A stretch of 64,000 bases of DNA. Source: Takakia lepidozioides. Lineage: Eukaryota > Streptophyta > Takakiopsida > Takakiales > Takakiaceae. The notes below the pieces were generated by a model that made no database searches, was not told the DNA's origin, and saw nothing but the letters and a program-made list of their open reading frames with translations. The position numbers and the translations under genes were made by a program. Numbering within the stretch: position 1 is the stretch's first letter; each line of letters opens with the position of its first letter. Positions 33,635 through 44,997 of the stretch are shown here, piece after piece. Where the stretch lies: the NCBI GenBank assembly GCA_030704615.1, contig CM060731.1, positions 89,322,756 to 89,386,755 on the forward strand, in the 5' to 3' direction.

Positions 33635-36600
33635 ATGGCGGAAAACCCGAGCGCTACAGTGTACTGCCCTCCTCACGAGCATAGAGCTTCATTTCCGTGC
33701 AGAGGGGACATCTGCCGGGTGATGGAGAAATATCTGTGCGTTCGATACCACCTGAAACCGGGGTCGGTTTTTTTGGAGGAGGAAAGGAAGGACTCAAACG
33801 GCCTTGTTGTCGAGAGTATTGTTGTGCTCCACGATGATTTTGGCGATGGTAGGGAATGGCGAGTTCCACCATCGGACAGCGTCATATACAGGGCTGTTGG
33901 GGACTTCATTTGCCCGCCAAATGCACCTTCTATCCTGGCGCCTTCCACGAAACAATCCGCGAATCAGAGAGTGGCTACCTCAAAGAGAGAAGTCCGCAAC
34001 GAAGTAAATCCAGAGCCGAACCCATCCATGAAGACGAGCGAGAACCGGGTTGTTCACAACCTGTCCGACTCAGACGAGGTCATGGAAGTTCCGAGGTCGT
34101 CCTGGAGATCAGGCAAGTCCTCAATGGACGTCAGTGGAGGAGGGAGTCATATTCCCAGCATGAGCACCGCAGTTCGATCTATTCTTGAAATTCTGCGAGG
34201 GCTTCACCTGGAGGGACACCGGTCGGAGCTGGCCGGGCTGGACTACAGCAAGTTCGCAATTAAATCGGTTACATGCCTTCCCGCCGACGTCGACGGTAAT
34301 ATCTTCTTTGAGTTCCCTCCTCGGGCGGACTACTCGAGGGCGTCCGGAATGTTGACAGATATGGATAGAAAACATGACGGTCATCCTTGGTGCGTTACCA
34401 AAACCACCAGCATGAAGATGCTCGATGGTGTGCGGGTGCGCTACGTTGTTTGTGCGGGCGCGTTGCGGTGTTTCTCCCCAACTTGCTTCCACTTTAAATC
34501 CAGAGGTCACAGAACGAGACCGATTGGACAGGCACAACTCATCAACCATTTCGAGCTCAGGAGAAGGTTCCGAACTCCACATTTAAGTGTGCGCATTGCA
34601 AAGAACCACCACACTGCATGTCTGTTTGTAATGCCAAGCAGTTCTATGTGTTGCACCGTTTCCCTGACCTCACCCGAGCTTGCATACACGTTGGTTCCCA
34701 TTGTCACAAATTGGCGAGGGGGAACTCGTGGGAGGCTGCCCACGAAGCAGAGCAGCTCATTCAGGAGGAGGTTAAGTTGAGACCGGGTGCCAAACCCAAA
34801 CAGATACAGCTCCAAGCTGCCCATAAGATGGCATTGGCCAGAATTATGTCGGAAGACGGCTCCGATAGAGTTCCTCTCGTCGAGAAGGAAATGGAGGCAT
34901 TGCTGGAGTCGGTGTCCCACGTATGTTCACCGAATGTCCGAAACCACATTGTCTCATGCAAACAGAAAATTGGGCGTGGCTCGGATATGCCTCCATTCTG
35001 GAGGTGAAGCGACGATGTGGATATGACTACATTCATGGAAGTAGGTTTCCAGGACAAGGGTCTGAGGCAGATCGTTGTTTCGTATTCAAAATGTCCACGT
35101 GTGGACCTGGCAGCGGCGTCGAACTGGTCGACAGGATGACGAGTGGGGACTTGTCAAACAGTTGGGTCATGTTCGACCATATCAAGCGAATTACAAATCA
35201 CCAGTGGGTGACAATGGGTGCACATGTCTACGACACCCACTGCAGGATGCTAATGACAATTGCTATTTGTGAGATGAAAGGAGAGGACACACAATCGGAG
35301 ATGCTTCTTTGGCAGGGAATAAACGAACAGATGGCCAAGGCGGGATTGCCCCCTCCGAATTTCCGTGTTTCATGGCGGACAACGCACAAGCAAATTGGGC
35401 TGCCATCCGAAGGGTGTACGGGCAAGACCCCAATGTTCCCATGGAAGGCAAGGAGAGATCTTGTGGGTTCCATTTTCTGCAGAGCCTTTCGCAGTACACA
35501 ACCAGGCTCGTGGCGCCAGATTTCAGAGAGGAGCACCGTTCCATGTGCCTTGCGTGGAAGCGCGCTCCCACCTTGGATGATGCAGAGACACAGTTTGCAT
35601 GTATACGGGCTTGGTGGACATCGTCAGGTGCTGTAAGGAAATCAGACGAGGGAGCAATGGTCAGTTGGCTAGCATGGTGGCATTATCGTTTCCTCCAGTT
35701 CGGCGACTATATGCGGGAGGTGAGTTGCACGAATTCGCGTCCCGTTGAATATTATTCTTGGCCATATTTGTAACTTGCTTGTAACCTCAACATGTGCTTG
35801 TGTAGGAAATGTGTCTTGACTCCGACACGACAAACATGGCCGAATCAGTGCACTCTTCCTGGCGTGCCTCCTCTGCGGCGCATCTGGTGGACATCCTCAC
35901 TGCCACAACGGAGGACATTGTGAGGTCAATTATGCAGCAATGCAGGTACAACGAGTTCTTGAAAGGGAAACAGTGGGGCTTGGGGCCGGACAGGCAGGAA
36001 ATGCTGATGCGGACTGCCTCTAGATCGAAGAATCCTCGGAAGTGGGCGGCGGCCTTGCGAGAGGGCCTTCGGGACACGCCATTGCTGCGAAGAGGCCAAC
36101 ATTTGGAAGGAGATGTTCATACCCGTCCAGTGAGACAAAGACTTGACGAGGCACCTGGCGGAGAAGAGGATTCATGGCGAGCTGACAAGAATATTCGCAC
36201 GCTCCCTCGTGGTCCGGTGATGTTGCCCGAGGAGGTCTCGTCGAGCACCGCAAGTCCTGCACGTTCAAGATCGCCATCTCCTTTGAGCACAGGGCGCGTG
36301 CCCCGGCAACATAACGAGCCATCTGTAGTAAAGCAGTACAACATTCCCATTGTGGAGACAAAAGTGTCGGAGTCACAGTGGAGAATTGTGAGGACATTGC
36401 CGGCATTTCGAGGGAAGTGCTGCGCCATCCGGGTGGATACGAGAGCACGCTGTGGTGAGATGATTCGGAGGAACCCACACGGTGCTGTACCTACACCTTG
36501 TTTCAGCGGCAGATTTTTTACTCCCACATTTGCTCACGCCACAACGCAGACATTTTGGTTCTGTAGGCACGACATAATGACCTGTGTATTTGGCAAGCCC

Positions 36601-37211
36601 AAGTACGGGATTCAGGGAATGCCGGAGCCTCCGGGCGTCTGGCCTGTTGCACCGGGTTGCAGCCTCTCTCAGAATGAGGCGGATGTTCTATCTGCAGGAG
36701 GATTTCGAATGGTGCAACGCACAGACATCCCGGCCCACGCATTTCCGGTTCCTCAGACCCAACCATTGCAGACTGCTCGGTCCAGTAGAGACGGATTGGA
36801 CAATTCTGCACATCCCACAATGCGATTCGGAAGAGTGAAGAGACGACACCCCCCAACAAGTTGAATGAGACTCGGATTGCCAATGCTCTTGGGATGGCTT
36901 GCACTATTCAGAGCTCCGTGGACGTACCCCCACCCGGCCTTGGGCGTGTGTATCGGATGGCAACGGCCGGCTCGGCTGTACGCGACGATGTATACACAAT
37001 TACGATTGGAGTGGAGCCGACTTGCAATTGTACGGACTTCTCGTTGATGGAAGCAAAGAAGGGTTCGAAGTATTATCCGTGCAAGCATCTGTATTACATT
37101 TACCTGAAGAGGTTGAGGATGAACGTGACTATTGATGACTTTATTCATGCACCGGCGTTGAGCGTGAACGAGCTGCACAAACTCCTCCTTAGGGATTCCA
37201 GAAATCATTGA
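33635..37211 (+). pseudogene. MULE transposase of M2 (zinc-binding N-terminus, DDE core, Cys-rich block, SWIM finger)
   Basis: Start chosen at MAENPSATVY (33635), although an upstream Met lies at 33620. The N-terminal 280 codons have no known domain until a WRKY/GCM1-like zinc-binding region (VVCAGALRC, then FKCAHCKEPPHC, then CIHVGSHCHKL) split by a frame change near 34560. The transposase core follows: WVTMGAHVYDTHCRML, then FMADNAQANW after a frame change near 35365, then ERSCGFHFLQSL. An 86-bp intron (35720-35805, donor GTGAGT, acceptor TGTAG) is in phase and joins to EMCLDSDTTNMAESVHSSW. The Cys-rich block shared with M1 comes next. A one-base change in a C run near 36850 precedes the SWIM finger (CNC at about 37023, CKH at about 37081). 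It should bind the terminal repeats and move the element. Three frame breaks make this copy inactive, unless they are assembly errors. Confidence 0.9.
35720..35805 (+). other. Intron in the M2 transposase
   Basis: GTGAGT...TGTAG, 86 bp. It contains stops in the flanking frame and restores MREEMCLDSD when removed. Confidence 0.8.
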
Positions 37212-37359
37212 TGGGGCAAAGGGAATCCTCCATATGGATATTTTCAATTGCATTTTGCTGTATCAGACTTTTTTTTGCAGTGTAATGAAATGCACCCCAA
37301 AACTCCTGGAATGAGGCAATATTCCATTCAAACTGAGATCCAACAGAAGCAGTTGTGGG

Positions 37360-37690
37360 GCCATTTCTGGAAAAATGGCGCCGAATTTCTCTTTTTGGGG
37401 CCGAAAACTGGCTAAGTCCCAACATGCACTGGTACTGTGTCTGGGAAAATGGCGCCGAATTTCTCTTTTTTGGGCCGAAAACTGGCTAAGTCCCAACATG
37501 CACTGGTACCGTGTCTGGAAAAATGGCGCCGAATTTCTCTTTTTTGGGCCGAAAACTGGCTAAGTCCCAACATGCACTGGTACAGTGTCTGGAAAAATGG
37601 CGCCGAATTTCCCTATTTTGCGCCGAAAACTGGCTAAGTCCGAACATGCACTGGAAAAATGGCGCCGAATTACCTGTCATGAGGGGACCT
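37360..37690. repeat. 74-bp tandem repeat near the M2 right end
   Basis: Between four and five copies of CTGGAAAAATGGCGCCGAATTTC... CCGAAAACTGGCTAAGTCC, period 73-75 bp. It shares the ATGGCGCCGAATTTC core and the TGGCTAAGTCC word with the 95-bp array at 26.8 kb. Confidence 0.9.
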
Positions 37691-37979
37691 ATAGCCGCGG
37701 AATTCGGCACCATTTTTGCCAGAGAGACCTATTACCGCGAAATACGTCGTCGTTTTTTCAGGTTACGGACCCTATTACCGCGAAATTCGGCGCCATATTT
37801 GCACATGTCGCTGGGAATTGGCATGAGCGGAAGACGAAATATCATGAGCACAACTGTCAAAACTGCAATTTTCCCTTCAAGGGGCCGAATAATATATTTG
37901 TTTTTCCTGACACATTGCATTAAATTATTGTTTTTTATTGTTTTTTATTTTCGAAATTTGTACTTCTGCTCATGAAAAC

Positions 37980-38042
37980 CGATTGTCTTACTACTCCGCT
38001 CATGCCCCTCATGCCGCTCATGCTCATGAAATAGCAAACCTC
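37980..38042. repeat. Right terminal inverted repeat of M2
   Basis: CTCATG-rich stretch ending GAAATAGCAAACCTC, complementary to the left end at 24082-24120. Confidence 0.85.
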
Positions 38043-38051
38043 GTCCGGAAC

Positions 38052-38572
38052 AGCTCCCCACTCTTTGGTCGCTTTCCGGCTCGCTCGCTTACTCACTAGT
38101 TTTTGGTCACCAACGGGCTTGCACCGTTCTCGGGGTTACTACTCCCTATATATACTTCTGTAGCTGTCCGCGGGGGTTTCACAAACAACCATGTCATTTT
38201 ATGGCGAACCACCACGAACATCCTCAACTCCCGGTGATGAGTCGCGGTGAGTCTTGGCCCACCCACCACGGCCCCTATGGACCGTGATGAGTCCCAAGAC
38301 TCCCCACGACTCCCACCACGAGGTCTCCGCCTCAGGGTGAGTCCTATGCCACCCCCACTAAGTCCCGCTAAGCTACCACCACCCCTTGTGGAGCCACCCC
38401 CACCGCAACCCGGTGTGCGGGGCTCCACCTAGTGAGCGCCTCCGCCTCCTTGAGTGTCTTGGGCACTCAAGGGTGCTTCAGCTCCCCATACCTATCGCTG
38501 CCATTGCCCCCACCACAGGGGCAGCCCCACTCGTGTCCCGGCCCCCTGCCCTCAAGGCAAAGGGCCGCGACA
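38052..38572 (-). mobile_element. G1 3' LTR, proximal part
   Basis: Matches 44244-44764 with a handful of C/T differences. It includes CCCTATATATACTT, a palindromic TATA-like site. Confidence 0.93.
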
Positions 38573-39477
38573 CACACCCCTACCAACAGGGAGTCGATGT
38601 CCTCATCGGCTTGTCCATTTTGTGGAAACGAACATCCAAGTTGTGGCGTCCCACATCAAGGAGTTTGTTTCCGTACCATGGCGTCCCATGGCAAAGAACC
38701 AAACCCCAACTTGACTCTATTCTCCACTAGCTAGTTCGGCCGACTTCCTCCAAGTCCCGGCCAAGGGTGGAGCCTCTCAAGATCCTCCCAGTGCACTCTT
38801 CTTGGCCTACTTTAAGGCCAAGGAACGATCCTCCCTGAGGATCGAATCGCCTTACTGCAACAACATTGCTTGCGACCGCTCATGATGCCGCTTTTGGCAT
38901 CACCTTGAGCAAGGGTTCACCTTGAACCTCTTTGACTAGGAAGATAACCTTGAACCAACCGCGTGCCCCAATCACTACAATTGGGTCCGCCTTGGAATGC
39001 TGGCCTGAGGTACCGGAACACGCCGAAGCCGCACTACGACTTCGTCCCGAGGCTACACGATTATAGTACGTGAACGGAAGCACGTAGCTTCCGCGTTAGC
39101 CCGCACTACAATGCAACCCCCTCGGTAGCGCAGTTATAGTACGCGCACGCGCCAGGTGCGCACTAGCACGTGAACTCCCAAAGAAGGCGCAAGTTTCCTT
39201 GCCCCTTGGATGGGAATCACCCGATTTCGGCAGTGCGCAAACACACGATTAACCCAATTTACCTCTCCCACTTTTGTAAGCTAGCATGCATTCTTACACA
39301 CTAGCCAACCACACCATGCATCACCATTCCAAACAAAATAGGATGCACAACATTTGGAACCCATTTCCTTTATAACAAATTTTTGTACAATACAAGTTTT
39401 TGCAATCGGATTCCTAAGCTAGCTAAGCCGGGCTAAGCATGCATTTCCTCCCCCACGCTCCAAGGTTGATGTCCTCA
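38573..39477 (-). other. G1 3' noncoding region between chromodomain stop and 3' LTR
   Basis: About 900 bp, colinear with 49378-50273 of G2. The minus strand just before the LTR reads GGTAGGGGTGTG, a weak polypurine tract. No gene seen. Confidence 0.7.
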
Positions 39478-40878
39478 TCAACGCTTCTTCCGCTTTTGAG
39501 GTCGCCCTTCGAAAACTGCAACCGCCTCGGATGCATTTCCCATTTCTGAGGCACGCACCCAAGATGCCTCCACATGATGATAGCCCTTCCATTTGACGAG
39601 ATACTCCGTTTCTCGGTTCTTGAACCTCCTCGACTTAAGTACTGCCTCCACCTCGTACTCAGGTTCATTTTCATGATCCAACAGCACAGGTGGCGGCCGC
39701 AACACTTGATGTCGATTCGGACGCGCTTCATCTTTGAAGTAAGGCTTCAAAAGGGAGACGTGGAATATTGGATGCACTTTGCTGTTTGCCGGCAGCTCCA
39801 ATTCATACACATCCTCATTCATAACCTTCTGGATGCGAAAATGTCCCGCATACGGAGGTACAAACTTTGGACTCACTTCCGGAGGTAGTCGGAAATTCTT
39901 GATGTTCAACCAGACCTCCGTGCCTGCCTCAAACTTCACTTCCCTCCGCTTCCGATTCGCCTGCCTTTCATACCGTTTCCTAGCTTTGGCAATGTTGTAC
40001 TTTGCGAGCTTCAACAAACGCTCGCGTTCTTCCAGTACCGCCGCTACTGCCGGTTCCTCAACGTCTTGGGCGGCCCAACTTGTTGGCACCAGAGGTGCTT
40101 TTCCATAGACCAACAGGAAAGGGGAAACTCCCGTTGCGGAGTGTTCTGTGTTATTATAACAGAACTCTGCCGCGTCTAAGTGTTCCATCCAGTCTGATTG
40201 GTCTGCCGACACGTAATTCCGCAAGAATTGCTTCACTACGGAATTCACTCTTTCCGTTTGGCCGTCTGTCGTAGGTCGGAAGGCGGTGCTCATCTTCAGC
40301 CTCGTCCCCATCTTCTTCCAAAGTGCTCTCCAGAATTTTCTCGTAAACTTTGGATCGCGGTCCGAGACAATATCCTTCGGGACTCCATGATGCTTTAAGA
40401 CGTGGGCGAAGTAAAGTCGCCCTTTCTCCTGCGCTGTTGTCGTCTCCTTGGTGGGGATGAAATGGCCCATTTTACTGAACCTATCCACCACCACCATGAT
40501 TGCATCGAATCCTTTTGACAGCGGCATAGCAGTCATGAAATCCATCGAGACGCTTTCCCAAGTCCCCTCTGGAATCGGCAAGGGTTGTAACAGCCCTGCT
40601 TGCTTTTTGTACTTGCTCCGGTTTTGTTGGCATGTGGTGCATGTCTTGACATACTCCTCTGCCTCCTCCCTCAGTTTGGGCCAGAAATACTCTTTCTTCA
40701 AGAGTGCCGCAATGCGCTTGGCTCCGCCGTGGCCCGCAAGCGGGCTATCATGGCATTCTCTCAAGAGGCTATCTCTGATCCCTCCCTTCGGCACGTAGAG
40801 ACGCTTTTGCTTATACCGGAGCAGTCCATTTTGCAAGTGGAACTGCGATTTAACCCCCATCCTCAAGTCCTGCATCAC
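39478..40878 (-). CDS. G1 integrase and chromodomain
   Basis: An open stretch of 466 codons, continuous with the RNase H region upstream in the intact arrangement. It starts in the RNase H-integrase linker (KRLYVPKGGIR). Then come the His/Cys zinc-binding part (HDSPLAGHGG, CTTCQQN) and the catalytic core (SMDFMTAMPL, VSDRDPKF, TTDGQTERVNS). The GPY-like stretch reads PKFVPPYAGHFRI. A C-terminal chromodomain follows (EYEVEAVLKSRR, YLVKWKGYHHVEASWV), and the end is a basic tail, QKRKKR, at 39478. Integrase inserts the cDNA; the chromodomain of chromoviruses directs it to methylated histone H3. This part of G1 has no visible break. Confidence 0.92.
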   Translation of the reverse strand: MMQDLRMGVKSQFHLQNGLLRYKQKRLYVPKGGIRDSLLRECHDSPLAGHGGAKRIAALLKKEYFWPKLREEAEEYVKTCTTCQQNRSKYKKQAGLLQPLPIPEGTWESVSMDFMTAMPLSKGFDAIMVVVDRFSKMGHFIPTKETTTAQEKGRLYFAHVLKHHGVPKDIVSDRDPKFTRKFWRALWKKMGTRLKMSTAFRPTTDGQTERVNSVVKQFLRNYVSADQSDWMEHLDAAEFCYNNTEHSATGVSPFLLVYGKAPLVPTSWAAQDVEEPAVAAVLEERERLLKLAKYNIAKARKRYERQANRKRREVKFEAGTEVWLNIKNFRLPPEVSPKFVPPYAGHFRIQKVMNEDVYELELPANSKVHPIFHVSLLKPYFKDEARPNRHQVLRPPPVLLDHENEPEYEVEAVLKSRRFKNRETEYLVKWKGYHHVEASWVRASEMGNASEAVAVFEGRPQKRKKR

Positions 40879-41845
40879 GGACTTCGCCAGCTCATCTTCC
40901 TTTGGAGCGCCGTCTCGCCCCTGTACACCAACAAGAGCTGCTGCTTTCTACTTAAAGCATCGGCCACCACGTCGAACACCGCCAAAGTATCTTGCCACCT
41001 AAGTTGTTTTGGGGACAACTTGGGCTGCGTGGCAAAATACTTCACCGTGACATTGTCCGTGAACACCTTCACTGGGTTGGAACCAACATAGTGGCGCCAA
41101 AGCTTAAGACAGTGCACCACCGCCTTCATCTCTTTCTTGTGCGTCGGCCACCGTCGCTCCACTTCATTCAGTTTCTTACTTTCGTAAGCCACTGGACCTC
41201 TATCTTGCATCAGTACACCCCCAATCGCGAAGTCCGACGCATCTGTATGGATCTCGAACGGACGATCAAACTCCGGGATTTTCAAGACTGGAGCTTCCGC
41301 CATCCGCTGCTTCAATTCAGCAAAAGCTTGGCCACAAAAGGTGTTCCATGCCCAGACTTTGGATTTACACAGAAGGTCTGACAGCGGCCCGCGATCTTGG
41401 CGAAATTTCTCACATACTTCCGGTAATAGGAGGCGAGTCCTAGGAAGGATCGCACTCCCAGGACCGAAGTCGGAGGCTCCTAGTCCAAGATTGCCCTCAC
41501 CTTCCTGTCATCCATTCTGATCCCATCCTGTGTAATCACATGCCCCAGGAACTCCACTTTGGTGACCCCGAATTCGCACTTTGAAGCTTTGGCATACAGC
41601 TTCCCTTCCCGCAATTTCTGGAACACCCTTTTGAGGTGCTCTTGGTGCTCCTCCTTTGTTTTCGAATACACCAAGATGTCGTCGATGTACACGATCACAA
41701 AATCATCCAACCACTCTTGGAAAAGGCTGTTCATCAGCGTGCTAAAGGTCGCGGAAGCGTTGGTGAGTCCAAAAGGCATCACCAAGAACTCATATGAACC
41801 ATACCTTGTCCTGCACGCGGTCTTCTCCTCATCTCCTTCCGCCAC
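40875..41845 (-). pseudogene. G1 reverse transcriptase (C-terminal part) and RNase H
   Basis: [12 protein letters not shown] and the catalytic YIDDILVYS are present, followed by the thumb region and RNase H (TDASDFAIGGVL, TDNVTVKYF, DALSRKQQ). Breaks compared with G2: a TAG replacing Trp after RAILD near 41480, a one-base loss near 41390, a 30-bp loss in the stretch before ADALSRK, and another small deletion before the integrase linker. It is therefore not functional as read. Confidence 0.88.
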
Positions 41846-42972
41846 TCAAATATGATGATAGCCGGAGCGCAGATCGATCCGGCTGAAATACTTCGCTCCT
41901 GCCAACCGATCGAAAAGGTCGTCGATCCTTGGCAAAGGGTACCGGTTTTTGATAGTCACCTTATTCAAAGCCCTGTAATCGACACACATCCGCAGCGTCC
42001 CATCCTTCTTGTCTGCGAATAGCACCGGGGCTCTGTAAGGTGACTTACTCGGCCGGATGTACCCCTTTGACATTAGATCTTTGAGCTGAGTCTTCAGCTC
42101 GACCAACTCTCTGTGGCTCAACTGATAGGGCGCCTTTGCATGCGGTTCCGATCCCGGTATCACCTCAATCTTGTGGTCAACTCCTCTTCGTGGTGGCAAG
42201 CCGCTTGGTAAATCCTCCGGCATCACATCCTGGTACTTCTCCAAAATCCCCTTGATCCAATCTGGGCTCGGCTCCCCATCGCCTTCTCCCTTCACTTCTC
42301 TAATGTAAAGCAAAAAGTGGGGCTCGTGTGCCTCCTCCACGGCCCACTCCCTTGCTGACAGAAGGCTTATTCGCCCTCCCACGGGTTTGGGCGTTTCCGA
42401 CACTCGTAAGACCTCGCCACCATTCCCACATGGCAGCGTGACTACTCTCTTGCGGCCATCTATGACCGCTCCGGATTTGCTCAAAAAGGTCATCCCCAAA
42501 ATGAGATCCACTCCATCGATCTCGCAGATGGTGAAGTTCTCACGTCCCTCCAAACTCCCCAGTTGAAGAGGAACATCAAACGCCAACCTTGTCACCAATT
42601 GTGGTTCTCCTTTGGCAGAACGCACCTCAATAGAGGCCCCCACGTCACTTGTCGGGAGTCCCAGCTTTTGTGCCATTGCCGGTGTCATGAAGGAGTGCGA
42701 CGCTCCTATGTCCACCAACAACGACACGTTAGTTCCGGATATTATCCCATCCACGAACAATAACTGACTCCCTTTACGTAAGGCGCCAGTTTCCTGATAC
42801 AACTCACAAGAAAATTTGCCTACCTTGCAAGTCTTGGCGACCACCGCTTCCACCAAGCGACTGATGGTATCTTCTGACAGCTCTGTGGTCACCCGAGTCA
42901 TGTTCAATTGCCGGGGCTTCGTGCACTTCTTGGCCATGTGCCCGGACTCCCCGCAATTGAAACACACTCCAT
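41846..42972 (-). pseudogene. G1 zinc knuckle, protease and reverse transcriptase N-terminal part
   Basis: Begins with a CCHC knuckle ([14 protein letters not shown]). An aspartic protease follows in which the active-site triplet reads DIG ([12 protein letters not shown]) where G2 has DTG. Reverse transcriptase motifs follow ([21 protein letters not shown]). A TGA at 41846-41848 replaces the Arg codon CGG seen in G2. The DIG change alone would be expected to disable the protease. Confidence 0.88.
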
Positions 42973-43983
42973 CAAGGTTGCCTTCTGTCCGCCATAGGCC
43001 GCTCCACCCGCTTTTCCTTTCGAAGCACCGGGTGCCGCCTTGACTTGTGAAGGCCCTCCCTTCGATTTCCACGTGCCATTGGCGCCGCGTGGCCTATCCC
43101 ACTTCTTTTCCGGTCGGAAGGAGTCACCTTCCCGCCGGGTCTTCTTGTGGTTCAGCTCCGTACGGCCTTGTCTTTCACCCTTAGGAACATCCGAGAAACA
43201 TTCAGCCCTCTCAATTGCCTCGTTCAAAGTCTTAAGTGGCTTCTCCTCCAACTTCCGCCTGGCCCATGGGGCCAGTCCCGCCACAAAGTTGAAGACCATT
43301 TCTGGTTTTGCCATGTCCGCGACTTCGAGCAACAACACATTGAAAGCCTGGACATATCCCCGAATGTCATCTGTTTGCTTCAAATTCCTCATCTTGTCCC
43401 GGGCGAGCCAAGACGCGTTGAGGGGCACAAACTGCCTCTTCATCAATTCCTTGAACCCACTCCAGTTCAAGGTTTCCGGGCTTGGACCTTGCTCGTGAAG
43501 GCGTTTCTGCCACCATTGTTGAGCAAAGCCCCTCAAATAGGTGGGAGCCACTTCCACGCGATCCTCGTCACTCAACTTGGCCGCCCGGAAGTACTGCTCT
43601 AGCTCTAAGAGCCAGGTGTTGAGTGTCTTCCGATTTTGGACGCCCTCGAAGGTGCCGGGTTCCTTAGGCTTCACCTTAAACTTTGCCTTAGTGGAAGTGG
43701 CATTAGCCGCCTTCAACACGTCTTTCAACGTCCCGCCAAATTGCGCCAACAACCTTTCCCAAAAGGCTGCCGGCATGGGAGGCATCTGTTGGTTGGTCGG
43801 AGCTCTCAGGGATTCCTCTGGCTCTGACTCCTCAGATTCCTCCCGCTCTTGAGCGGCCTCGTTTTCGGAAACATGCATCGCTTCCTCAAACGGCCGCCTC
43901 GGTGACACGTCGCCCCCATCGAGCTCACCAGGATCATCATTTTTTGGGCCGTTCCGCTTTCGCTTTGGCTTGCCCGACCCCAT
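42973..43983 (-). pseudogene. G1 gag (capsid region)
   Basis: Starts at MGSGKPKRKRNG (43983), about 40 bp after the primer-binding site. An acidic Glu/Ser-rich stretch is followed by a retrotransposon gag domain (FEGVQNRKTLNTWLLELEQY, QQWWQKRL, FNFVAGLAPWARRKL) and a basic linker. A one-base loss near 42973 throws the frame out just before the zinc knuckle. Gag packages the element RNA. Confidence 0.88.
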
Positions 43984-44024
43984 GATGAGGCCAATCCCAA
44001 GGGCGATCGCATACTGAACTCTAA

Positions 44025-44036
44025 GCTCTGATACCA
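44025..44036 (-). other. G1 primer-binding site for initiator tRNA-Met
   Basis: The minus strand reads TGGTATCAGAGC two bases inside the 5' LTR. This is the standard complement to the 3' end of plant initiator tRNA-Met. Confidence 0.92.
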
Positions 44037-44038
44037 AG

Positions 44039-44764
44039 TGTCGCGCACCTCACTTCGGTAAGCTCCCCCCTCAAGTCATAGTTACTCGCTTGATGCGCGC
44101 GCCTAACTCCCAACCTGGCCGCCGGGCCAACTTGGAGCTTCGGCTACTCACCGGGGCATAACGGTCCCCCCTACGATCTCCCAAAGAACCCTTCACCCCC
44201 TTGGAACCAGCGGAATTCCCTTTGGTAGTTGGCAGTTCGGAACAACTCCCCACTCTTTGGTCGCTTTCCGGCTCGCTCGCTTACTCACTAGTTTTTGGTC
44301 ACCAACGGGCTTGCACCGTTCTCGGGGTTACTACTCCCTATATATACTTCTGTAGCTGTCCGCGGGGGTTTCACAAACAACCATGCCATTTTATGGCGAA
44401 CCACCACGAACACCCTCAACTCCCGGTGATGAGTCGCGGTGAGTCTTGGCCCACCCACCACGGCCCCTATGGACCGTGATGAGTCCCAAGACTCCCCACG
44501 ACTCCCACCATGAGGTCTCCGCCTCAGGGTGAGTCCTATGCCACCCCCACTAAGTCCCGCTAAGCTACCACCACCCCTTGTGGAGCCACCCCCACCGCAA
44601 CCCGGTGTGCGGGGCTCCACCTAGTGAGCGCCTCCGCCTCCTTGAGTGTCTTGGGCACTCAAGGGTGCTTCAGCTCCCCATACCTATCGCTGCCACTGCC
44701 CCCACCACAGGGGCAGCCCCACTCGTGTCCCGGCCCCCTGCCCTCAAGGCAAAGGGCCGCGACA
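44039..44764 (-). mobile_element. G1 5' LTR
   Basis: 726 bp with ends TGTCGCG...CGCGACA. It contains a TATATATA core at 44338-44347, a candidate promoter for the minus-strand transcript. Confidence 0.93.
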
Positions 44765-44997
44765 TTCACAGATGATGATGTTTATATCCAGCCGACCTTT
44801 GATGACCTTCTTGAAGAAGTGCGTATCGCAGATGAAGGTGAAGCTGCAATTGTGTTATCCCCAGAACATGGTCCTCAAAATGAAGTTGGGGTCGACCCTC
44901 GCCCCCCACTACACGCTGAAGCCACCGGTAGTGCCCCAATGGAGCTTAGGGGTGATGTACTGCCATGACCGATCGACGTACGCAACCCTGTTCATAC
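44765..44997 (+). pseudogene. hAT transposase relic, second part
   Basis: Continues the acidic tail of the hAT frame (FTDDDVYIQPTFDDLLEEV) after removal of G1. A TGA lies at 44966-44968, after RGDVLP; the frame then stays open to 44997 (PIDVRNPVH), where the insertion carrying E2 begins. The first five bases are the right target duplication of G1. Confidence 0.75.

Larger units (their letters stand above)
24082..38042 (+). mobile_element. M2: 13,961-bp Mutator-like element with 9-bp TSD
   Basis: Flanked by GTCCGGAAC at 24073-24081 and 38043-38051, a perfect 9-bp target duplication as expected for MULEs. Ends are inverted: GGGGGCTGCTATTTCATGAGC on the left, and the complement of GAGGTTTGCTATTTCATGAGC on the right, followed on both sides by CATGAGCGG words. 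It carries a plus-strand MULE transposase (33635-37211), a divergent minus-strand multi-exon accessory gene (30891-24883), and four arrays of GGCGCC palindromes. The insertion target is the 3' LTR of G1, which rejoins exactly when M2 and one duplication are removed. Confidence 0.95.
23877..44764 (-). mobile_element. G1: Ty3/gypsy chromovirus with nested MULE in its 3' LTR
   Basis: The element is on the minus strand, bounded by 726-bp LTRs with TGTCGCG...CGCGACA ends. Without the MULE insertion it is about 6.9 kb. Order on the minus strand: 5' LTR (44764-44039), primer-binding site, gag with CCHC knuckle, protease, reverse transcriptase, RNase H, integrase, chromodomain, 3' noncoding region, 3' LTR. 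The two LTRs differ at only about 8 positions, nearly all C/T, so insertion is fairly recent. Coding is broken by one TGA, one TAG and several indels. It interrupts the hAT gene. Confidence 0.93.

Noticed and set aside
38573-39477. Short open frames in the chromovirus 3' noncoding region
   Set aside because: Not protein-like and not kept in frame between G1 and G2.
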